Assembly (NCBI GenBank): GCA_018400755.1
Contig: JAGYLU010000002.1
Span: forward strand, 1 to 64,000
DNA: 64,000 nucleotides
From: Acholeplasmataceae bacterium
GTDB taxonomy: Bacteria; Bacillota_I; Bacilli_A; Acholeplasmatales; Acholeplasmataceae
Reading direction: 5' to 3'
Position 1 is the stretch's first letter. The number at the start of each line of letters is the position of its first letter. Position numbers and translations under genes: made by a program. Shown here in pieces: positions 8,229 to 17,635 of this stretch. The notes beneath the pieces are model-generated. The model saw only the letters and a list, made by a program, of their open reading frames with translations, had not been told where the DNA came from and made no database searches.

Positions 8229-9671
8229 TCAAGGCATATCTTTGAATTTCAAGATGGTCTGGCGGGCCGCTTTGACCTCATCCAAACGTCTCACAACAGT
8301 TGTGTGAGGCGCCGTTTTGACCAAATCAGGGGTTTCTAGTGATTCTTTCACGACTGTCTTCAAGGCATTGATGAACTGATCAAGGGTTTCCTTGGACTCG
8401 ACTTCGGTCGGTTCGACCATCATCGACTGATGGAAGATCAAGGGGAAATAGATGGTTGGGGCATGGAACCCATAATCAAGGAGGCGTTTGGCGATATCAA
8501 GGGTCTTGATGCCGGTTGAGTCATCCTTGAGACCATCGAAGACAAATTCGTGCATCGAATGACCGCTGATTGGGGTGTTGAAGTGTTCTTTCAAGGCATC
8601 TTTGACGTAGTTTGCGTTCAAGACCGCACGGGGACCGATCATGGCGACATCCTTGCCGTATGTGAGAAGGTAGACATAGGCACGGATCCAGACACTGGCG
8701 TTGCCATAGAAGTGGCCAAGGGTGCCAATTGACATGGTCGGGGTTTTGAAGTCGTAACCTGTCTTGGTTTTGATGACAACCGGGTCAGGAAGGAAGGGCT
8801 CAAGGTGTTTCATGACACCAATGGGACCGGATCCTGGTCCCCCTCCGCCATGCGGGGTAGAGAAAGTCTTATGCAAATTGATATGGGTGATGTCAAAGCC
8901 CATGTCGCCTGGTTTGGCGACCCCGAGCAACGCATTCAAGTTCGCGCCGTCATAGTAGAGAAGGCCGCCGGCCTCATGAACGAGATCGGCGATGAGCCGG
9001 ATGTCTTTCTCAAAGACACCGGCGGTGTTGGGGTTGGTCAACATCAGTCCGGCGGTATCCTCACCCAAGGCTTCTTTCAAAGCCTCGATGTTGACAGTGC
9101 CGTCATCGTTTGAACGGATCTCGATGGTTTCGAAACCAGCGACGGTCGCGCTTGCCGGATTGGTGCCGTGGGCACTGTCGGGCACGATGATTTTGTTGCG
9201 GTTGAGGTCATTGTTGGCCATGTGATAGCGTTTGATGATCATGAGACCGGCCAGTTCACCGTGGGCACCCGCAAATGGATTGAGCGAATAGGCATCAAGC
9301 CCCGAGATCTCTGAGAGCATTGAGGCGGTCTCAAAGTAGATCTGCATCAAGCCCTGTGTGGTCGATATCGGTTGCAGGGGATGGATGTTTTGAAATCCCG
9401 GGAGAGTCGCGAGCTGGTCGTTGATCTTGGGGTTATACTTCATGGTGCAGGAACCAAGGGGATAGAAGCCTGTCTCAACCCCGAAATTTTTCATGGACAT
9501 CAAGGTGTAATGTCTGACGACATCAAATTCAGAGACTTCAGGAAGATCAGCTGGTGTTGCTCTCAAAAGCGATTGGGGTAGGTCGACGTTTGGAAATCCT
9601 TTGTCTTTCAGATTGAAACCGATCCGACCAGGCTTTGTCTTTTCAAAGATGAGGGTTGCGTCTTTGTTCAT
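8229..9671 (-). CDS. gcvPB: glycine dehydrogenase (decarboxylating) subunit 2
   Basis: A 480-aa PLP enzyme, the beta subunit of the split P-protein of the glycine cleavage system. Together with GcvPA it decarboxylates glycine and transfers aminomethyl to the lipoyl arm of GcvH. The PLP lysine lies in NLHKTFSTPHGGGGPGSGP near residue 275. GSCTMKYNPK, HGTNPASA and YDGANLNALLG are further family motifs. Length matches the usual 480-490 aa. It overlaps gcvPA by 4 nt and is the last gene of the operon gcvT-gcvH-gcvPA-gcvPB. Confidence 0.96.
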   Translation of the reverse strand: MNKDATLIFEKTKPGRIGFNLKDKGFPNVDLPQSLLRATPADLPEVSEFDVVRHYTLMSMKNFGVETGFYPLGSCTMKYNPKINDQLATLPGFQNIHPLQPISTTQGLMQIYFETASMLSEISGLDAYSLNPFAGAHGELAGLMIIKRYHMANNDLNRNKIIVPDSAHGTNPASATVAGFETIEIRSNDDGTVNIEALKEALGEDTAGLMLTNPNTAGVFEKDIRLIADLVHEAGGLLYYDGANLNALLGVAKPGDMGFDITHINLHKTFSTPHGGGGPGSGPIGVMKHLEPFLPDPVVIKTKTGYDFKTPTMSIGTLGHFYGNASVWIRAYVYLLTYGKDVAMIGPRAVLNANYVKDALKEHFNTPISGHSMHEFVFDGLKDDSTGIKTLDIAKRLLDYGFHAPTIYFPLIFHQSMMVEPTEVESKETLDQFINALKTVVKESLETPDLVKTAPHTTVVRRLDEVKAARQTILKFKDMP

Positions 9672-10981
9672 GGCTGGGCCACCACCTTTTCGATCAGTCT
9701 GTCCATCTCTTCTTGGGTTCGCTTTTCCGTGACACAGAAGAGAAGGCGGTTGTTTGGAAGCGGTAGGGGACCAAGAATGCCTGAGTCGATCAGGTCAAGG
9801 TCGAAGGCCTTGATATCAAAGTCAGCCTCAAGGACAAATTCATTGAAGAATGGTTTGTCATAGACCCGTTTGAAGCGGCTCGTCTTCAAAAGCATATCAT
9901 GAAGGGCGTGTGCGCCATTCATGGATTGTCTGGCAACTTCAATGGTACCCTTTTTCCCCATGAGGGAGAGATAAATCGTCACAGCCAAGGCAAGAAGGGA
10001 TTGATTTGAGCAAATGTTTGAGTTCGCTTTGGCGCGACGGATGTGTTGTTCACGGGCTTGAAGGGTCAAAACGTACGCGCGTTTGCCGTCAACATCTTCG
10101 GTGATGCCACAAATCCGTCCTGGCATTTTGCGCATCAGTTTCTTGGTGGTCGCGAGATAGCCGATATAGGCACCACCGAAACTCAAGGGGATTCCAAAGG
10201 ATTGCAAGTCACCGGTGGCGATGTCAGCCCCATAATCACGAGGGGTCTTGAGCAGCGACATCGAAAGACCTTCCGCATTCAAAATCAAAAGACCGCCAGC
10301 ATCGTGGATGGTCTCGGCAACGCCTGAAAGCGATTCGATGATGCCGAAAGTGTTTGGGGTCTGGCAGATGACGCCCATGGCGTCATCCATATGGGCTTTG
10401 ATGGCATCAAGGCTCGTTTCACCGTCTTGATTCTCTAGGACGACGACGGTGATGTTTCGATACTTGGCGTATGTCTTGACGACCTCGATGGTGCGGGGGT
10501 GGACGGTGTCACTGACGAGAATTTTGTGTTTCCCGGTATGGGCATGAGCCATGAACATCGCTTCAGCGGTCGATGTCGCGCCATCATACATGGAGGCGTT
10601 TGAGACATCCATGCCAGTCAGTTCGGCAACCATCGATTGGAATTCGAAGATGTACTGAAGGGTGCCTTGGGCGACTTCTGGCTGATACGGTGTATATGAG
10701 GTCAAAAATTCCTGACGACTGATCAAGGCCGGGATGACGCTAGGCACATAGTGATCATAAGCGCCCGCCCCGCGGAAGATGATGAGTTCCTTGTTTTTGG
10801 CTGCGAGATCACGCATGTGCTTGGTCAAGGCGTCATCGCCGTAGGCATCGGGCAGATCATAAGGGCTTTTCAGTCTCAGTGATGACGGAACACTTGAAAA
10901 CAGGTCATCGATGGACTTGGCTCCGATGACATCAAGCATGGCTTTGATGTCATCTGGTGTCTGAGGCAAATACTTGTGCAT
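9668..10981 (-). CDS. gcvPA: glycine dehydrogenase (decarboxylating) subunit 1
   Basis: A 437-aa alpha subunit of the split glycine decarboxylase, which forms an alpha2-beta2 enzyme with GcvPB. Typical segments are the HKYLPQTPDDI start, FRGAGAYDHYVPS, TPYQPEVAQGTLQ near residue 95, NASMYDGATSTAEA and SNQSLLALAV near the end. Length is within the usual range of about 440-450 aa. It begins 15 nt after gcvH, and its stop overlaps the gcvPB start. Confidence 0.96.
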   Translation of the reverse strand: MHKYLPQTPDDIKAMLDVIGAKSIDDLFSSVPSSLRLKSPYDLPDAYGDDALTKHMRDLAAKNKELIIFRGAGAYDHYVPSVIPALISRQEFLTSYTPYQPEVAQGTLQYIFEFQSMVAELTGMDVSNASMYDGATSTAEAMFMAHAHTGKHKILVSDTVHPRTIEVVKTYAKYRNITVVVLENQDGETSLDAIKAHMDDAMGVICQTPNTFGIIESLSGVAETIHDAGGLLILNAEGLSMSLLKTPRDYGADIATGDLQSFGIPLSFGGAYIGYLATTKKLMRKMPGRICGITEDVDGKRAYVLTLQAREQHIRRAKANSNICSNQSLLALAVTIYLSLMGKKGTIEVARQSMNGAHALHDMLLKTSRFKRVYDKPFFNEFVLEADFDIKAFDLDLIDSGILGPLPLPNNRLLFCVTEKRTQEEMDRLIEKVVAQP

Positions 10982-10995
10982 GGGATTGACCCCTT

Positions 10996-11370
10996 TCAGA
11001 TGTCTGAGATGTCAGCGTAAGCCTGGTGATCGAGGAGGGTTTCGAGTTCGCTTGGATCAGTCAGTTCAATTTTGACGATCCATTGTCCGTAGGGGTCTTC
11101 GTTCAACCCTTCAGGGGCGTCTTCGAGCGCACTGTTGACTTCTAGGATCTTACCGGCGACAGGCAGATACAGATCTGATGCCGCTTTGACGCTTTCGAGG
11201 GCGCCAAAGGCATCGCCTTGTTTGAAGTTCTGACCGACTTTGGGAAGTTCGATATAAACGACGGAACCCAGACTTTCCTGGGCATGATCAGAGATCCCGA
11301 CGGTGGCGATATGACCATCGACGTTGATCCATTCGTGACTTTTGGCGTAAAGCAAACCTTCTTTAATCAT
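10996..11370 (-). CDS. gcvH: glycine cleavage system H protein
   Basis: A 124-aa lipoyl carrier that shuttles the aminomethyl group between the P, T and L proteins. The lipoylated lysine is in GALESVKAASDLYLP near residue 61, and VGISDHAQESLG and NEDPYGQWIVKI are conserved. Length is typical (about 125 aa). It overlaps gcvT by 4 nt. No lipoate ligase or lipoamide dehydrogenase is nearby, so those must be supplied elsewhere. Confidence 0.96.
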   Translation of the reverse strand: MIKEGLLYAKSHEWINVDGHIATVGISDHAQESLGSVVYIELPKVGQNFKQGDAFGALESVKAASDLYLPVAGKILEVNSALEDAPEGLNEDPYGQWIVKIELTDPSELETLLDHQAYADISDI

Positions 11371-12455
11371 GATAAAGCCTCCTGTTTTTTGGTGTTTTTT
11401 TGATGGAATTTGCGATTTCTGACGCGTGCGGCCACGCGTTTTTGCCTGATCTCAACGGTGAGTTCTGTACCAATCTTGCTATGTGCGATTCCGACCAAGG
11501 CGAGCGCGATCGGTCTGTCCTGGGTGGGAAGCATGTATCCGGTGGTGATGACACCAACGGCCTCATCACCGTGGAAGACAGGATAGCCGTGTCTGGGAAT
11601 GCCTTTGTCCAAGAGTTCGATCCCAACGACTTTTCTGGTTTGATGACTTAAGGTCTCCAAGAGGGCGTCACGGCCGATGAACGATTTATCGGTCTTGACC
11701 GCGAACTTCAATCCGGCTTCGATGGGGTTGATCGATTCACTGATCTCATGCCCATAAAGGGGGAGGTTCGCCTCAAACCTAAGGGTGTCTCTGGCGCCAA
11801 GTCCACAAGGGATCGCACCTAAGTTGATGGCCTTGTCGAAGAGGGTCTTGATGATCTCTGGTTCACCATAGATCTCATAGCCACCTTCGCCAGTATATCC
11901 AGTTCTTGAAAGGATGACGTGATGACCGTAGGTCAGGATGATCTTGTAGGTCATGAATTCAAGCGGCGGCACGTCGATTGATAACAAAGCGTCGATCATG
12001 TCGTCGGTTTTTGGTCCTTGAATGGCGATCTGGGCGAAATCCTTGGATTTGTTTTCGACAATGACGGCTTCCTCACCGAGATTTTCTGAGACCCAATCGA
12101 AATCTTTGTCGATGTTTCCGGCATTGACAACAAGCATGACCAAGTCTGGTTTCATGACATAGACCAACAGGTCATCAACGACGCCACCTTGGTGGTCTGT
12201 CATCAAGGCATAGGTCACTTTGTCCAGGTCACTGGTCACGGTGTTTGTCACCAAACGGTTGACAAACCGAATGGCGTCATCACCTGATACAAGAAATTCA
12301 CCCATATGGGAAACATCAAAGAGGCCGACATGTTCTCTGACAGCCAGATGTTCATGGGTGATGCCTGTGTATTGCAGCGGCATCTCAAATCCCCCGAATT
12401 CGGTCATTTTGGCTCCGAGGGACACGTGTTGATCGTAAAGCGGTGTGCGTTTCAT
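11367..12455 (-). CDS. gcvT: aminomethyltransferase (glycine cleavage T protein)
   Basis: A 362-aa tetrahydrofolate-dependent enzyme that releases ammonia and forms 5,10-methylene-THF. It begins MKRTPLYDQHVSLGAKMTEFGG and carries FDVSHMGEF, GYTGEGGYEIY and the folate-site acidic region seen in the family, with GLGARDTLRFEANLPLYGHE near residue 230. AAGGAG lies 7 nt before the ATG. It is the first gene of the operon. The leader from the -10 box to the start is too short to hold a glycine riboswitch. Confidence 0.96.
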   Translation of the reverse strand: MKRTPLYDQHVSLGAKMTEFGGFEMPLQYTGITHEHLAVREHVGLFDVSHMGEFLVSGDDAIRFVNRLVTNTVTSDLDKVTYALMTDHQGGVVDDLLVYVMKPDLVMLVVNAGNIDKDFDWVSENLGEEAVIVENKSKDFAQIAIQGPKTDDMIDALLSIDVPPLEFMTYKIILTYGHHVILSRTGYTGEGGYEIYGEPEIIKTLFDKAINLGAIPCGLGARDTLRFEANLPLYGHEISESINPIEAGLKFAVKTDKSFIGRDALLETLSHQTRKVVGIELLDKGIPRHGYPVFHGDEAVGVITTGYMLPTQDRPIALALVGIAHSKIGTELTVEIRQKRVAARVRNRKFHQKNTKKQEALS

Positions 12456-12487
12456 GGCAAGGCTCCTTCAGCGTTGTTTTCACCTAT

Positions 12488-12493
12488 ATTATA
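12488..12493 (-). promoter_or_regulatory. -10 box of the gcv operon
   Basis: Perfect TATAAT on the minus strand about 33 nt before the gcvT ATG. The -35 region (TTTCAA-like) is weak. The leader is only about 25 nt. Confidence 0.55.
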
Positions 12494-12641
12494 CAATGAT
12501 TGGCCGATTTTTGAAAGCGGATACATTAACTTTCGGACTGGCAGTTGATTGGCTCTTGAAAGTCAGGACAAAAGAGGGCTTTACAAGAACAAGAACGCAC
12601 GGTTCTAGTCAAGAAAAGGTTCAATCATGACTGATTTCGTA

Positions 12642-12647
12642 TATAAT
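12642..12647 (+). promoter_or_regulatory. -10 box of the alpha/beta hydrolase gene
   Basis: Perfect TATAAT followed by AAAGGAG and the ATG at 12669. It makes an upstream in-frame ATG at 12627 unlikely because that codon would precede the transcript. Confidence 0.55.
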
Positions 12648-12668
12648 AGAGGCAAAGGAGCTGATACG

Positions 12669-13481
12669 ATGTTAGTCAATGATGTTCTTCTTCATGTCAA
12701 ACGTGACGATGTGCCATCACCAAAAGGAACAGTCATCATCACCCATGGGATTGCTGAGCACTCAGGGCGTTATGATGAGGTTGTCAAGGTCTTGAATGAT
12801 GCCGGGTTCTCGGTTGTCAGATATGATGTTCGGGGCCATGGCCAGAGCCAAGGGCGCAGGGGATGGATCAAGTCCCTCCATGAACCGATTGATGATCTCC
12901 ATGCCTTGGTGATCGAAGAAAAGAAAAGACATCCTGACAAGTTGTTTCTTCTGGGCCACTCGATGGGGGGCCTGATTGTGAATGTGTATGCGGTCAAGTA
13001 TGGGGATGTCGATGGCATCGTGAGCAGTGCGGCGGCGACATGGTTCGTCAAGGATGTCATGCCACTTAGGATCATCGGTTATCGTTATCTGGGGTTTGTG
13101 ATGAAGAAATCAAACTTCGCCGATGACCAGTTGTCTAGGATCAAGGAAGTTGAACAAGCCTATATTGATGACCCATTGAATCTGAAATCTTTCTCAATTG
13201 CCTTGGTGGGTCATATGATGGTTGGCGGCGTCAGATATTTGAACAAACACGTGAATAAATACAACACGCCGGTGCTCTTTTTGCATGGCGGATCGGATAA
13301 GATTGTGCCTTATCAGTTCTCTGAGCGGCTACATGCCATGATTCCTGCCAAGGATAAGGAAGTCATCATCTACCCGGAATCCTATCACGAGATTTTTAAT
13401 GATTTGGGTCGGGAAGAAGTCTTTCAAGATATGGTCAACTGGCTCTTGAAACGTTCAGACACAAAGGCAGAGGCATCATGA
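12669..13481 (+). CDS. alpha/beta hydrolase, monoacylglycerol-lipase-like
   Basis: A 270-aa serine hydrolase. The oxyanion segment THGIAEHSGRYD is near residue 28 and the nucleophile elbow GHSMGG near 95. The acid is in HGGSDKIVPY near 210 and the catalytic His in YPESYHEIFND near 240. The HGxxEHSGRY pattern is typical of monoacylglycerol lipases and lysophospholipases of the Serine aminopeptidase S33 group. No signal peptide is seen, so it is cytoplasmic or membrane-surface associated. It overlaps the next gene by 4 nt. The true substrate is unknown; acyl-glycerols or lysophospholipids are likely. Confidence 0.86.
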   Translation: MLVNDVLLHVKRDDVPSPKGTVIITHGIAEHSGRYDEVVKVLNDAGFSVVRYDVRGHGQSQGRRGWIKSLHEPIDDLHALVIEEKKRHPDKLFLLGHSMGGLIVNVYAVKYGDVDGIVSSAAATWFVKDVMPLRIIGYRYLGFVMKKSNFADDQLSRIKEVEQAYIDDPLNLKSFSIALVGHMMVGGVRYLNKHVNKYNTPVLFLHGGSDKIVPYQFSERLHAMIPAKDKEVIIYPESYHEIFNDLGREEVFQDMVNWLLKRSDTKAEAS

Positions 13482-14329
13482 GGATTTTGTTCATTGGCGT
13501 TGGTGTCATGGGCAAACCGATGGCGGGTCATCTCTCGAGAGCCGGTCATGAGGTCACGGCTTATAACCGGACGTTTGCCAAAGCGAAAGCACTCGAACCA
13601 GACATCGAGGCATGTGATGATTTGAAGGCATGTTCAAAAGACAAGGATGTCATCATTTCAATCGTGGGATATCCCAAAGATGTCAAGGATGTCTATGAGA
13701 CCGTCTTTGCTTCCGCAGATCAGGGAACCGTCCTGATCGATATGACGACATCGTCGCCGAAACTTGCAGTTGAGCTCTATGAAGCGGCCAAAAAGCATGG
13801 CATGAGCATGCTCGATGCCCCTGTGACTGGTGGTGATCTCGGGGCGATCAATGGGACTTTGTCAATCATGGTCGGTGGCGATGAATCAGTCTATGAAAGC
13901 GTGCTTCCACTCTTGGAGACGATGGGTAAGACCGTGACTTATATGGGCAAAGCCGGTAACGGACAACACATGAAGCTCGCAAACCAGACCGTGATTGCTG
14001 GAAACATCGCGGGAATCGCGGAAGCGTTGATGTACGCATCAGACAAGGGTCTTGACCATCAACGCATGTTATCGGTGATCACCGGAGGATCAGCGTCATC
14101 ATGGCAAGCAGCCAACAATGGTCCGAAGATGGTCGCTCAAGATTTTCGCCCAGGCTTCTTTGTCAAGCATTATTTGAAAGACCTGATGCTTGCATGTGAG
14201 GAAAAAGGGGATAGGGCCTTGCCAGTCTTGACGTATGTGAAAGATGTTTTTGAGACACTTTCCAGTCAGGGTTATGACGACTTGGGCACGCAGGCCATCA
14301 TCGACTACTATCTTAAGAAATTGGCTTAG
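13478..14329 (+). CDS. NAD(P)-dependent 3-hydroxyisobutyrate dehydrogenase-family oxidoreductase
   Basis: A 283-aa beta-hydroxyacid dehydrogenase. The Rossmann motif GVGVMGKPMAGHL is at residues 6-18, the substrate-binding segment DAPVTGGDLGAINGTL near 121 and the catalytic lysine region GNGQHMKLANQ near 165. Members reduce or oxidise 3-hydroxy acids such as tartronate semialdehyde, 3-hydroxyisobutyrate or succinic semialdehyde; the exact substrate cannot be chosen. It is coupled to the hydrolase gene by a 4-nt overlap and followed by a strong terminator. Confidence 0.88.
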   Translation: MRILFIGVGVMGKPMAGHLSRAGHEVTAYNRTFAKAKALEPDIEACDDLKACSKDKDVIISIVGYPKDVKDVYETVFASADQGTVLIDMTTSSPKLAVELYEAAKKHGMSMLDAPVTGGDLGAINGTLSIMVGGDESVYESVLPLLETMGKTVTYMGKAGNGQHMKLANQTVIAGNIAGIAEALMYASDKGLDHQRMLSVITGGSASSWQAANNGPKMVAQDFRPGFFVKHYLKDLMLACEEKGDRALPVLTYVKDVFETLSSQGYDDLGTQAIIDYYLKKLA

Positions 14330-14336
14330 ATAAAGG

Positions 14337-14364
14337 AAAAGACGGTCTCTCGACCGTCTTTTTT
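14337..14364. terminator. bidirectional terminator
   Basis: GACGGTC pairs with GACCGTC around a TCTC loop, with AAAA on the left and TTTTTT on the right. It ends the dehydrogenase operon on the plus strand and probably the vWA gene on the minus strand, whose stop codon overlaps it. Confidence 0.9.
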
Positions 14365-15865
14365 ATTCATTATCTTCCATGAAATGCACGGTTGATGTGT
14401 AAAAGTCAACAAGATTCAGGAACTCTTCCTTGTATGGATCCAAGTAAACAGAAGGCATGTTAGTGAGCCTTTCAATCACGGCAATCAATGACGCGTTGCC
14501 CTTGTAGAGAGAGTCCCTCAGGATTAACGCAAACTCAATCACGGCACTGGTGAAGCGAATATCATCAGTCAGCTCATCAGAGATAGTGGCGGCATGGGAT
14601 TTTGTCAATTCCATGACGTCATCCTCACCAACGGTCGGAGACTTGTACCGGATTCTAACGGTGAAGAGGTGATCATCTGGGGTCTCAACGAACCCTTCTT
14701 TCATCTGAATCTCATAAGTGACCATGATCGAGTGTCCGGAACCAATCTCACCGGCATCGGTTGACTCCTCGTTCCATTCATCGATTGTAAGGAGTTTGTT
14801 CTCATAGCCTAAAAGTCGGTAGGTGTCAACGAATTCACCGTTGAACTCGACTTGGGCTTTGACGTCTCTGGCAACCGTGTTCAGGGTACCACCGATTTCT
14901 TCGACTAGGACTTTCTTGGCTTCGAGGATGCTATCGATATAGGCATAGTTGCCGTTTCCAGCCGAAGACAGGTTTTCGAGCCGGTCATCTTTGTAGTTGC
15001 CGTAACCAAAGCCTAGAACAGAAAGATAGATGCCGGTTTCCCGGCGTTCGCCAATGAAGTCCTCGAGGTCGTCTATGTTGGTGATTCCGACATTGAAGTC
15101 GCCGTCGGTTGCGAGGATGACACGGTTGTTTCCGCCTTCGATGAAATACTCGGAAGCGATGTTGTAAGCGGTCCGGATGCCATCCGCACCAGCGGTCGAT
15201 CCAGCGGCTTGGAGATCATTGATGATGTTTCTGATCCTGGTTTTCTCAAGACCATACGCACCTTCAAGCAAGATGGCATCGTTTCCGGCGTAAACGACAA
15301 TCGAGACGGTATCATCCTCGTGAAGACTGTCAATAAGAAGCGAGAACGCTTCTTTCATGAGTCCGAGTTTGTTCGGTTGGTCCATCGATCCGGAGACATC
15401 TAGCAAGAACACCAGATTGTTTCTGACATCGGTCAGGATCACCTCTTCGGCTTTGAGGCCGATGGAAAGCAGATAGGTGTCCTCATTCCAAGGGGTCGGT
15501 GTGACCCAAGTGGAGATTGACAGAGGCTTCCCTGGCTCTGGTTCAGGAAGATCATAGGAAAAATAGTTGACCATTTCCTCGATCCGCACCTGATTGGGAT
15601 TGATACTGAGGTCGTGATTGATGGCGTTTCTGATGGTTGAATATGAAGCGGTGTTGGCATCGACTGAAAACATCGACAACGGGGTCTCGGTGGCACTGAC
15701 AAAGTCATTTTCAACGATCTCCTCATAGGAGTCACCAGGATCAGTCTCACCGGTTCTGGGGATACCATAGTTTTCGGTCACATAGTCGCCATCATACTCA
15801 GAACTGCAGGAGACCAGTCCGGCTGCAAGCAACAAGACCACAAGGACAAGCATCATTTTTTTCAT
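14363..15865 (-). CDS. von Willebrand factor A domain lipoprotein (YfbK-like)
   Basis: A 500-aa surface lipoprotein. The signal MKKMMLVLVVLLLAAGLVSC ends in a lipobox with the Cys at residue 20. A vWF_A_N-type region (about 80-160, TPLSMFSVDANTASYSTIRN) precedes the vWA domain, whose MIDAS motif DVSGSM is near residue 175 and whose TDGDFNVG loop is near 270. A C-terminal DUF3520-type segment (GSGHSIMVTYEIQ onward) follows, as in E. coli YfbK relatives. The metal-dependent adhesion fold suggests protein or glycan binding outside the cell; no partner gene is adjacent. GGAGGAAA before the ATG at 15865 and the TATAAT at 15903 reject a longer start. Confidence 0.9.
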   Translation of the reverse strand: MKKMMLVLVVLLLAAGLVSCSSEYDGDYVTENYGIPRTGETDPGDSYEEIVENDFVSATETPLSMFSVDANTASYSTIRNAINHDLSINPNQVRIEEMVNYFSYDLPEPEPGKPLSISTWVTPTPWNEDTYLLSIGLKAEEVILTDVRNNLVFLLDVSGSMDQPNKLGLMKEAFSLLIDSLHEDDTVSIVVYAGNDAILLEGAYGLEKTRIRNIINDLQAAGSTAGADGIRTAYNIASEYFIEGGNNRVILATDGDFNVGITNIDDLEDFIGERRETGIYLSVLGFGYGNYKDDRLENLSSAGNGNYAYIDSILEAKKVLVEEIGGTLNTVARDVKAQVEFNGEFVDTYRLLGYENKLLTIDEWNEESTDAGEIGSGHSIMVTYEIQMKEGFVETPDDHLFTVRIRYKSPTVGEDDVMELTKSHAATISDELTDDIRFTSAVIEFALILRDSLYKGNASLIAVIERLTNMPSVYLDPYKEEFLNLVDFYTSTVHFMEDNE

Positions 15866-15902
15866 ACGTTTTTCCTCCATTCGTAGGGATTCTTCACGTC
15901 TC

Positions 15903-15908
15903 ATTATA
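15903..15908 (-). promoter_or_regulatory. -10 box of the vWA lipoprotein gene
   Basis: Perfect TATAAT on the minus strand 38 nt before the ATG. The -35 is poor. Confidence 0.5.
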
Positions 15909-15920
15909 CGCTTTTCCAGC

Positions 15921-15957
15921 AAAAAAGAGAAAAAAACCGGTGCGTCGGCACCGGTTT
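15921..15957 (-). terminator. terminator of gpmI
   Basis: AAACCGGTGC and GCACCGGTTT form a 10-bp stem with a GTCG loop. Read on the minus strand it is followed by a long T-rich tail, so it ends gpmI. Confidence 0.9.
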
Positions 15958-15961
15958 TAGG

Positions 15962-17491
15962 TTATGATCTGACAATCAAAGAGGTTCCTGTCATCTGGGC
16001 TGGTTTCTTAACGCCAAGCAGGTCAAGAAGGGAAGGGGCGATATCGCATAACGCACCTCTGTTCAATGTGAGCTTGCGGTCAGTGATGGCCACGGGGACC
16101 AGATTGGTGGTATGGGCGGTATGGGGATTGCCGTGTTCGTCGAGCATTTTCTCGGCATTGCCATGATCGGCCAGGACAATGGCGGTGCCACCGGCTTTGA
16201 TGATCGCCTCGACGACGTCTTTGGCGCAGGCATCAACCGCTTCGACGGCTTTGACGGTTGCCTCGATCGATCCGGTGTGTCCGACCATGTCGGGATTGGC
16301 GAAATTGAGGATCATGGTGTCATATTGGCCGGATTCGATGGCTTCAACCGCTTTGTCACGGACTTCATATGCGCTCATTTCCGGTTTCAGGTCATAGGTC
16401 GGAACCTTCGGCGATTGGACAAGAATCCGGGTGCTCCCTTTGAGATCCCGTTCCGAACCACCGTCAAAGAAGAACGTCACGTGTGGGTATTTTTCGGTTT
16501 CCGCGATTCTGACCTGCGACATTCCGGCATCGGCGATGACCTCGCCGTAGAGACGTTCAAGAACTTGGAGTTCAAAGGCAATTGGACCTTTGACGGTTTC
16601 CGCGTAGTGCATCATTGAGACCAAAAAGATGTCATTTTTGGCTTTTGAGACATCAAAGGAGGCTTTGCCTTCTGTGTGGTAGTGGGTATTGGTTGCCTCG
16701 GGGTTGGTGAATGCGGTTGAGATCCGAATTGCCCGATCAGGACGGAAATTGGCGAAGATGATGCTGTCATGGTCTTCGACAAGACCGTTTGGATCAGTGA
16801 CAAAGGGGATGATGAACTCATCGGTCACCCCGGCATCATAGGATGCCTGGATGCCTTCCAAAGGATTCTCGAAATGGGTGCCGGTCCCAAGCGTCATGTT
16901 GTCATAGGCTTTTTGGATGCGGTCCCAGTTGTTGTCCCGGTCCATGGCGTAATAACGACCTGAGACGGAAGCGATGTTCGCACCATGGTCAATCAGGTCT
17001 TTCAAATAGTCTTTGCCGGCACTTGGTGGGGTATCCCGTCCGTCCATGAAGGCGTGAACGTAGGTTTTAACGTCATGCTTCTTGGCAAGGTCAAGCAAAG
17101 CTTTGATATGCGTCGGATAGGCATGGACGCCACCATCTGAGACAAGACCAAAGATATGAAGTTTGCTTTGGTTCTTCTTGGCGTGTTCAATGGCGTCCAG
17201 GAACGCTTTGTTCTCATAGAATGAGCCATCTTTGATGGCGACATTGATGCGGGTGAGTGATTGATAGACAATCCGTCCGGCACCAAGGTTCAAGTGACCA
17301 ACCTCACTGTTTCCCATTTGTCCTTCAGGAAGCCCGACTGCTTCGCCACTGGCTTCAAGGACATTGGTGGGATACGTGGAGAAAAGGTGGTCCAAAAATG
17401 GTTTTTTGGCAAGGGTGACAGCGTTTCCCGGTCCATCCGGGGCAATGCCGTAACCGTCAAGAATGATTAATGCGGCCAACCGTTTGTTCAT
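15962..17491 (-). CDS. gpmI: 2,3-bisphosphoglycerate-independent phosphoglycerate mutase
   Basis: A 509-aa two-metal (Mn) enzyme that interconverts 3- and 2-phosphoglycerate in glycolysis. ILDGYGIAPDGPGNAV supplies a metal ligand, and GNSEVGHLNLGAGR contains the phosphorylated serine near residue 62. HAFMDGRDTPP, SGRYYAMDRDNNW and ADHGNAEKM near 440 complete the active site. Length matches the family (about 510 aa). GAGGAGATGA lies before the ATG. It is transcribed alone. Enolase, the next glycolytic step, is 1.5 kb away on the other strand. Confidence 0.97.
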   Translation of the reverse strand: MNKRLAALIILDGYGIAPDGPGNAVTLAKKPFLDHLFSTYPTNVLEASGEAVGLPEGQMGNSEVGHLNLGAGRIVYQSLTRINVAIKDGSFYENKAFLDAIEHAKKNQSKLHIFGLVSDGGVHAYPTHIKALLDLAKKHDVKTYVHAFMDGRDTPPSAGKDYLKDLIDHGANIASVSGRYYAMDRDNNWDRIQKAYDNMTLGTGTHFENPLEGIQASYDAGVTDEFIIPFVTDPNGLVEDHDSIIFANFRPDRAIRISTAFTNPEATNTHYHTEGKASFDVSKAKNDIFLVSMMHYAETVKGPIAFELQVLERLYGEVIADAGMSQVRIAETEKYPHVTFFFDGGSERDLKGSTRILVQSPKVPTYDLKPEMSAYEVRDKAVEAIESGQYDTMILNFANPDMVGHTGSIEATVKAVEAVDACAKDVVEAIIKAGGTAIVLADHGNAEKMLDEHGNPHTAHTTNLVPVAITDRKLTLNRGALCDIAPSLLDLLGVKKPAQMTGTSLIVRS

Positions 17492-17526
17492 ATGATGTCA
17501 TCTCCTCATCGCTTTCGTTCAAGTCC

Positions 17527-17532
17527 ATTATA
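17527..17532 (-). promoter_or_regulatory. -10 box of gpmI
   Basis: TATAAT on the minus strand 35 nt before the start codon; the -35 is not clear. Confidence 0.5.
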
Positions 17533-17595
17533 CATAAAATCTGAATGAAAAGGCGTTCCTATGGATCAAAAAGCGTTTTCAAGCCCCCACCAAGG

Positions 17596-17623
17596 TTGAA
17601 TTATATAGAACTTATAGTATAAT
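17596..17623 (+). promoter_or_regulatory. promoter of the FMN riboswitch-ribU transcript
   Basis: TTGAAT (17596-17601), a 16-nt spacer and TATAAT (17618-17623) place the start about 7 nt before the riboswitch. Confidence 0.7.
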
Positions 17624-17635
17624 ATAGGTAATTGA

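Noticed and set aside
12456-12530. Glycine riboswitch expected before the gcv operon
   Set aside because: The -10 box lies about 33 nt before the gcvT start, leaving no room for an aptamer, and no glycine riboswitch core is seen.
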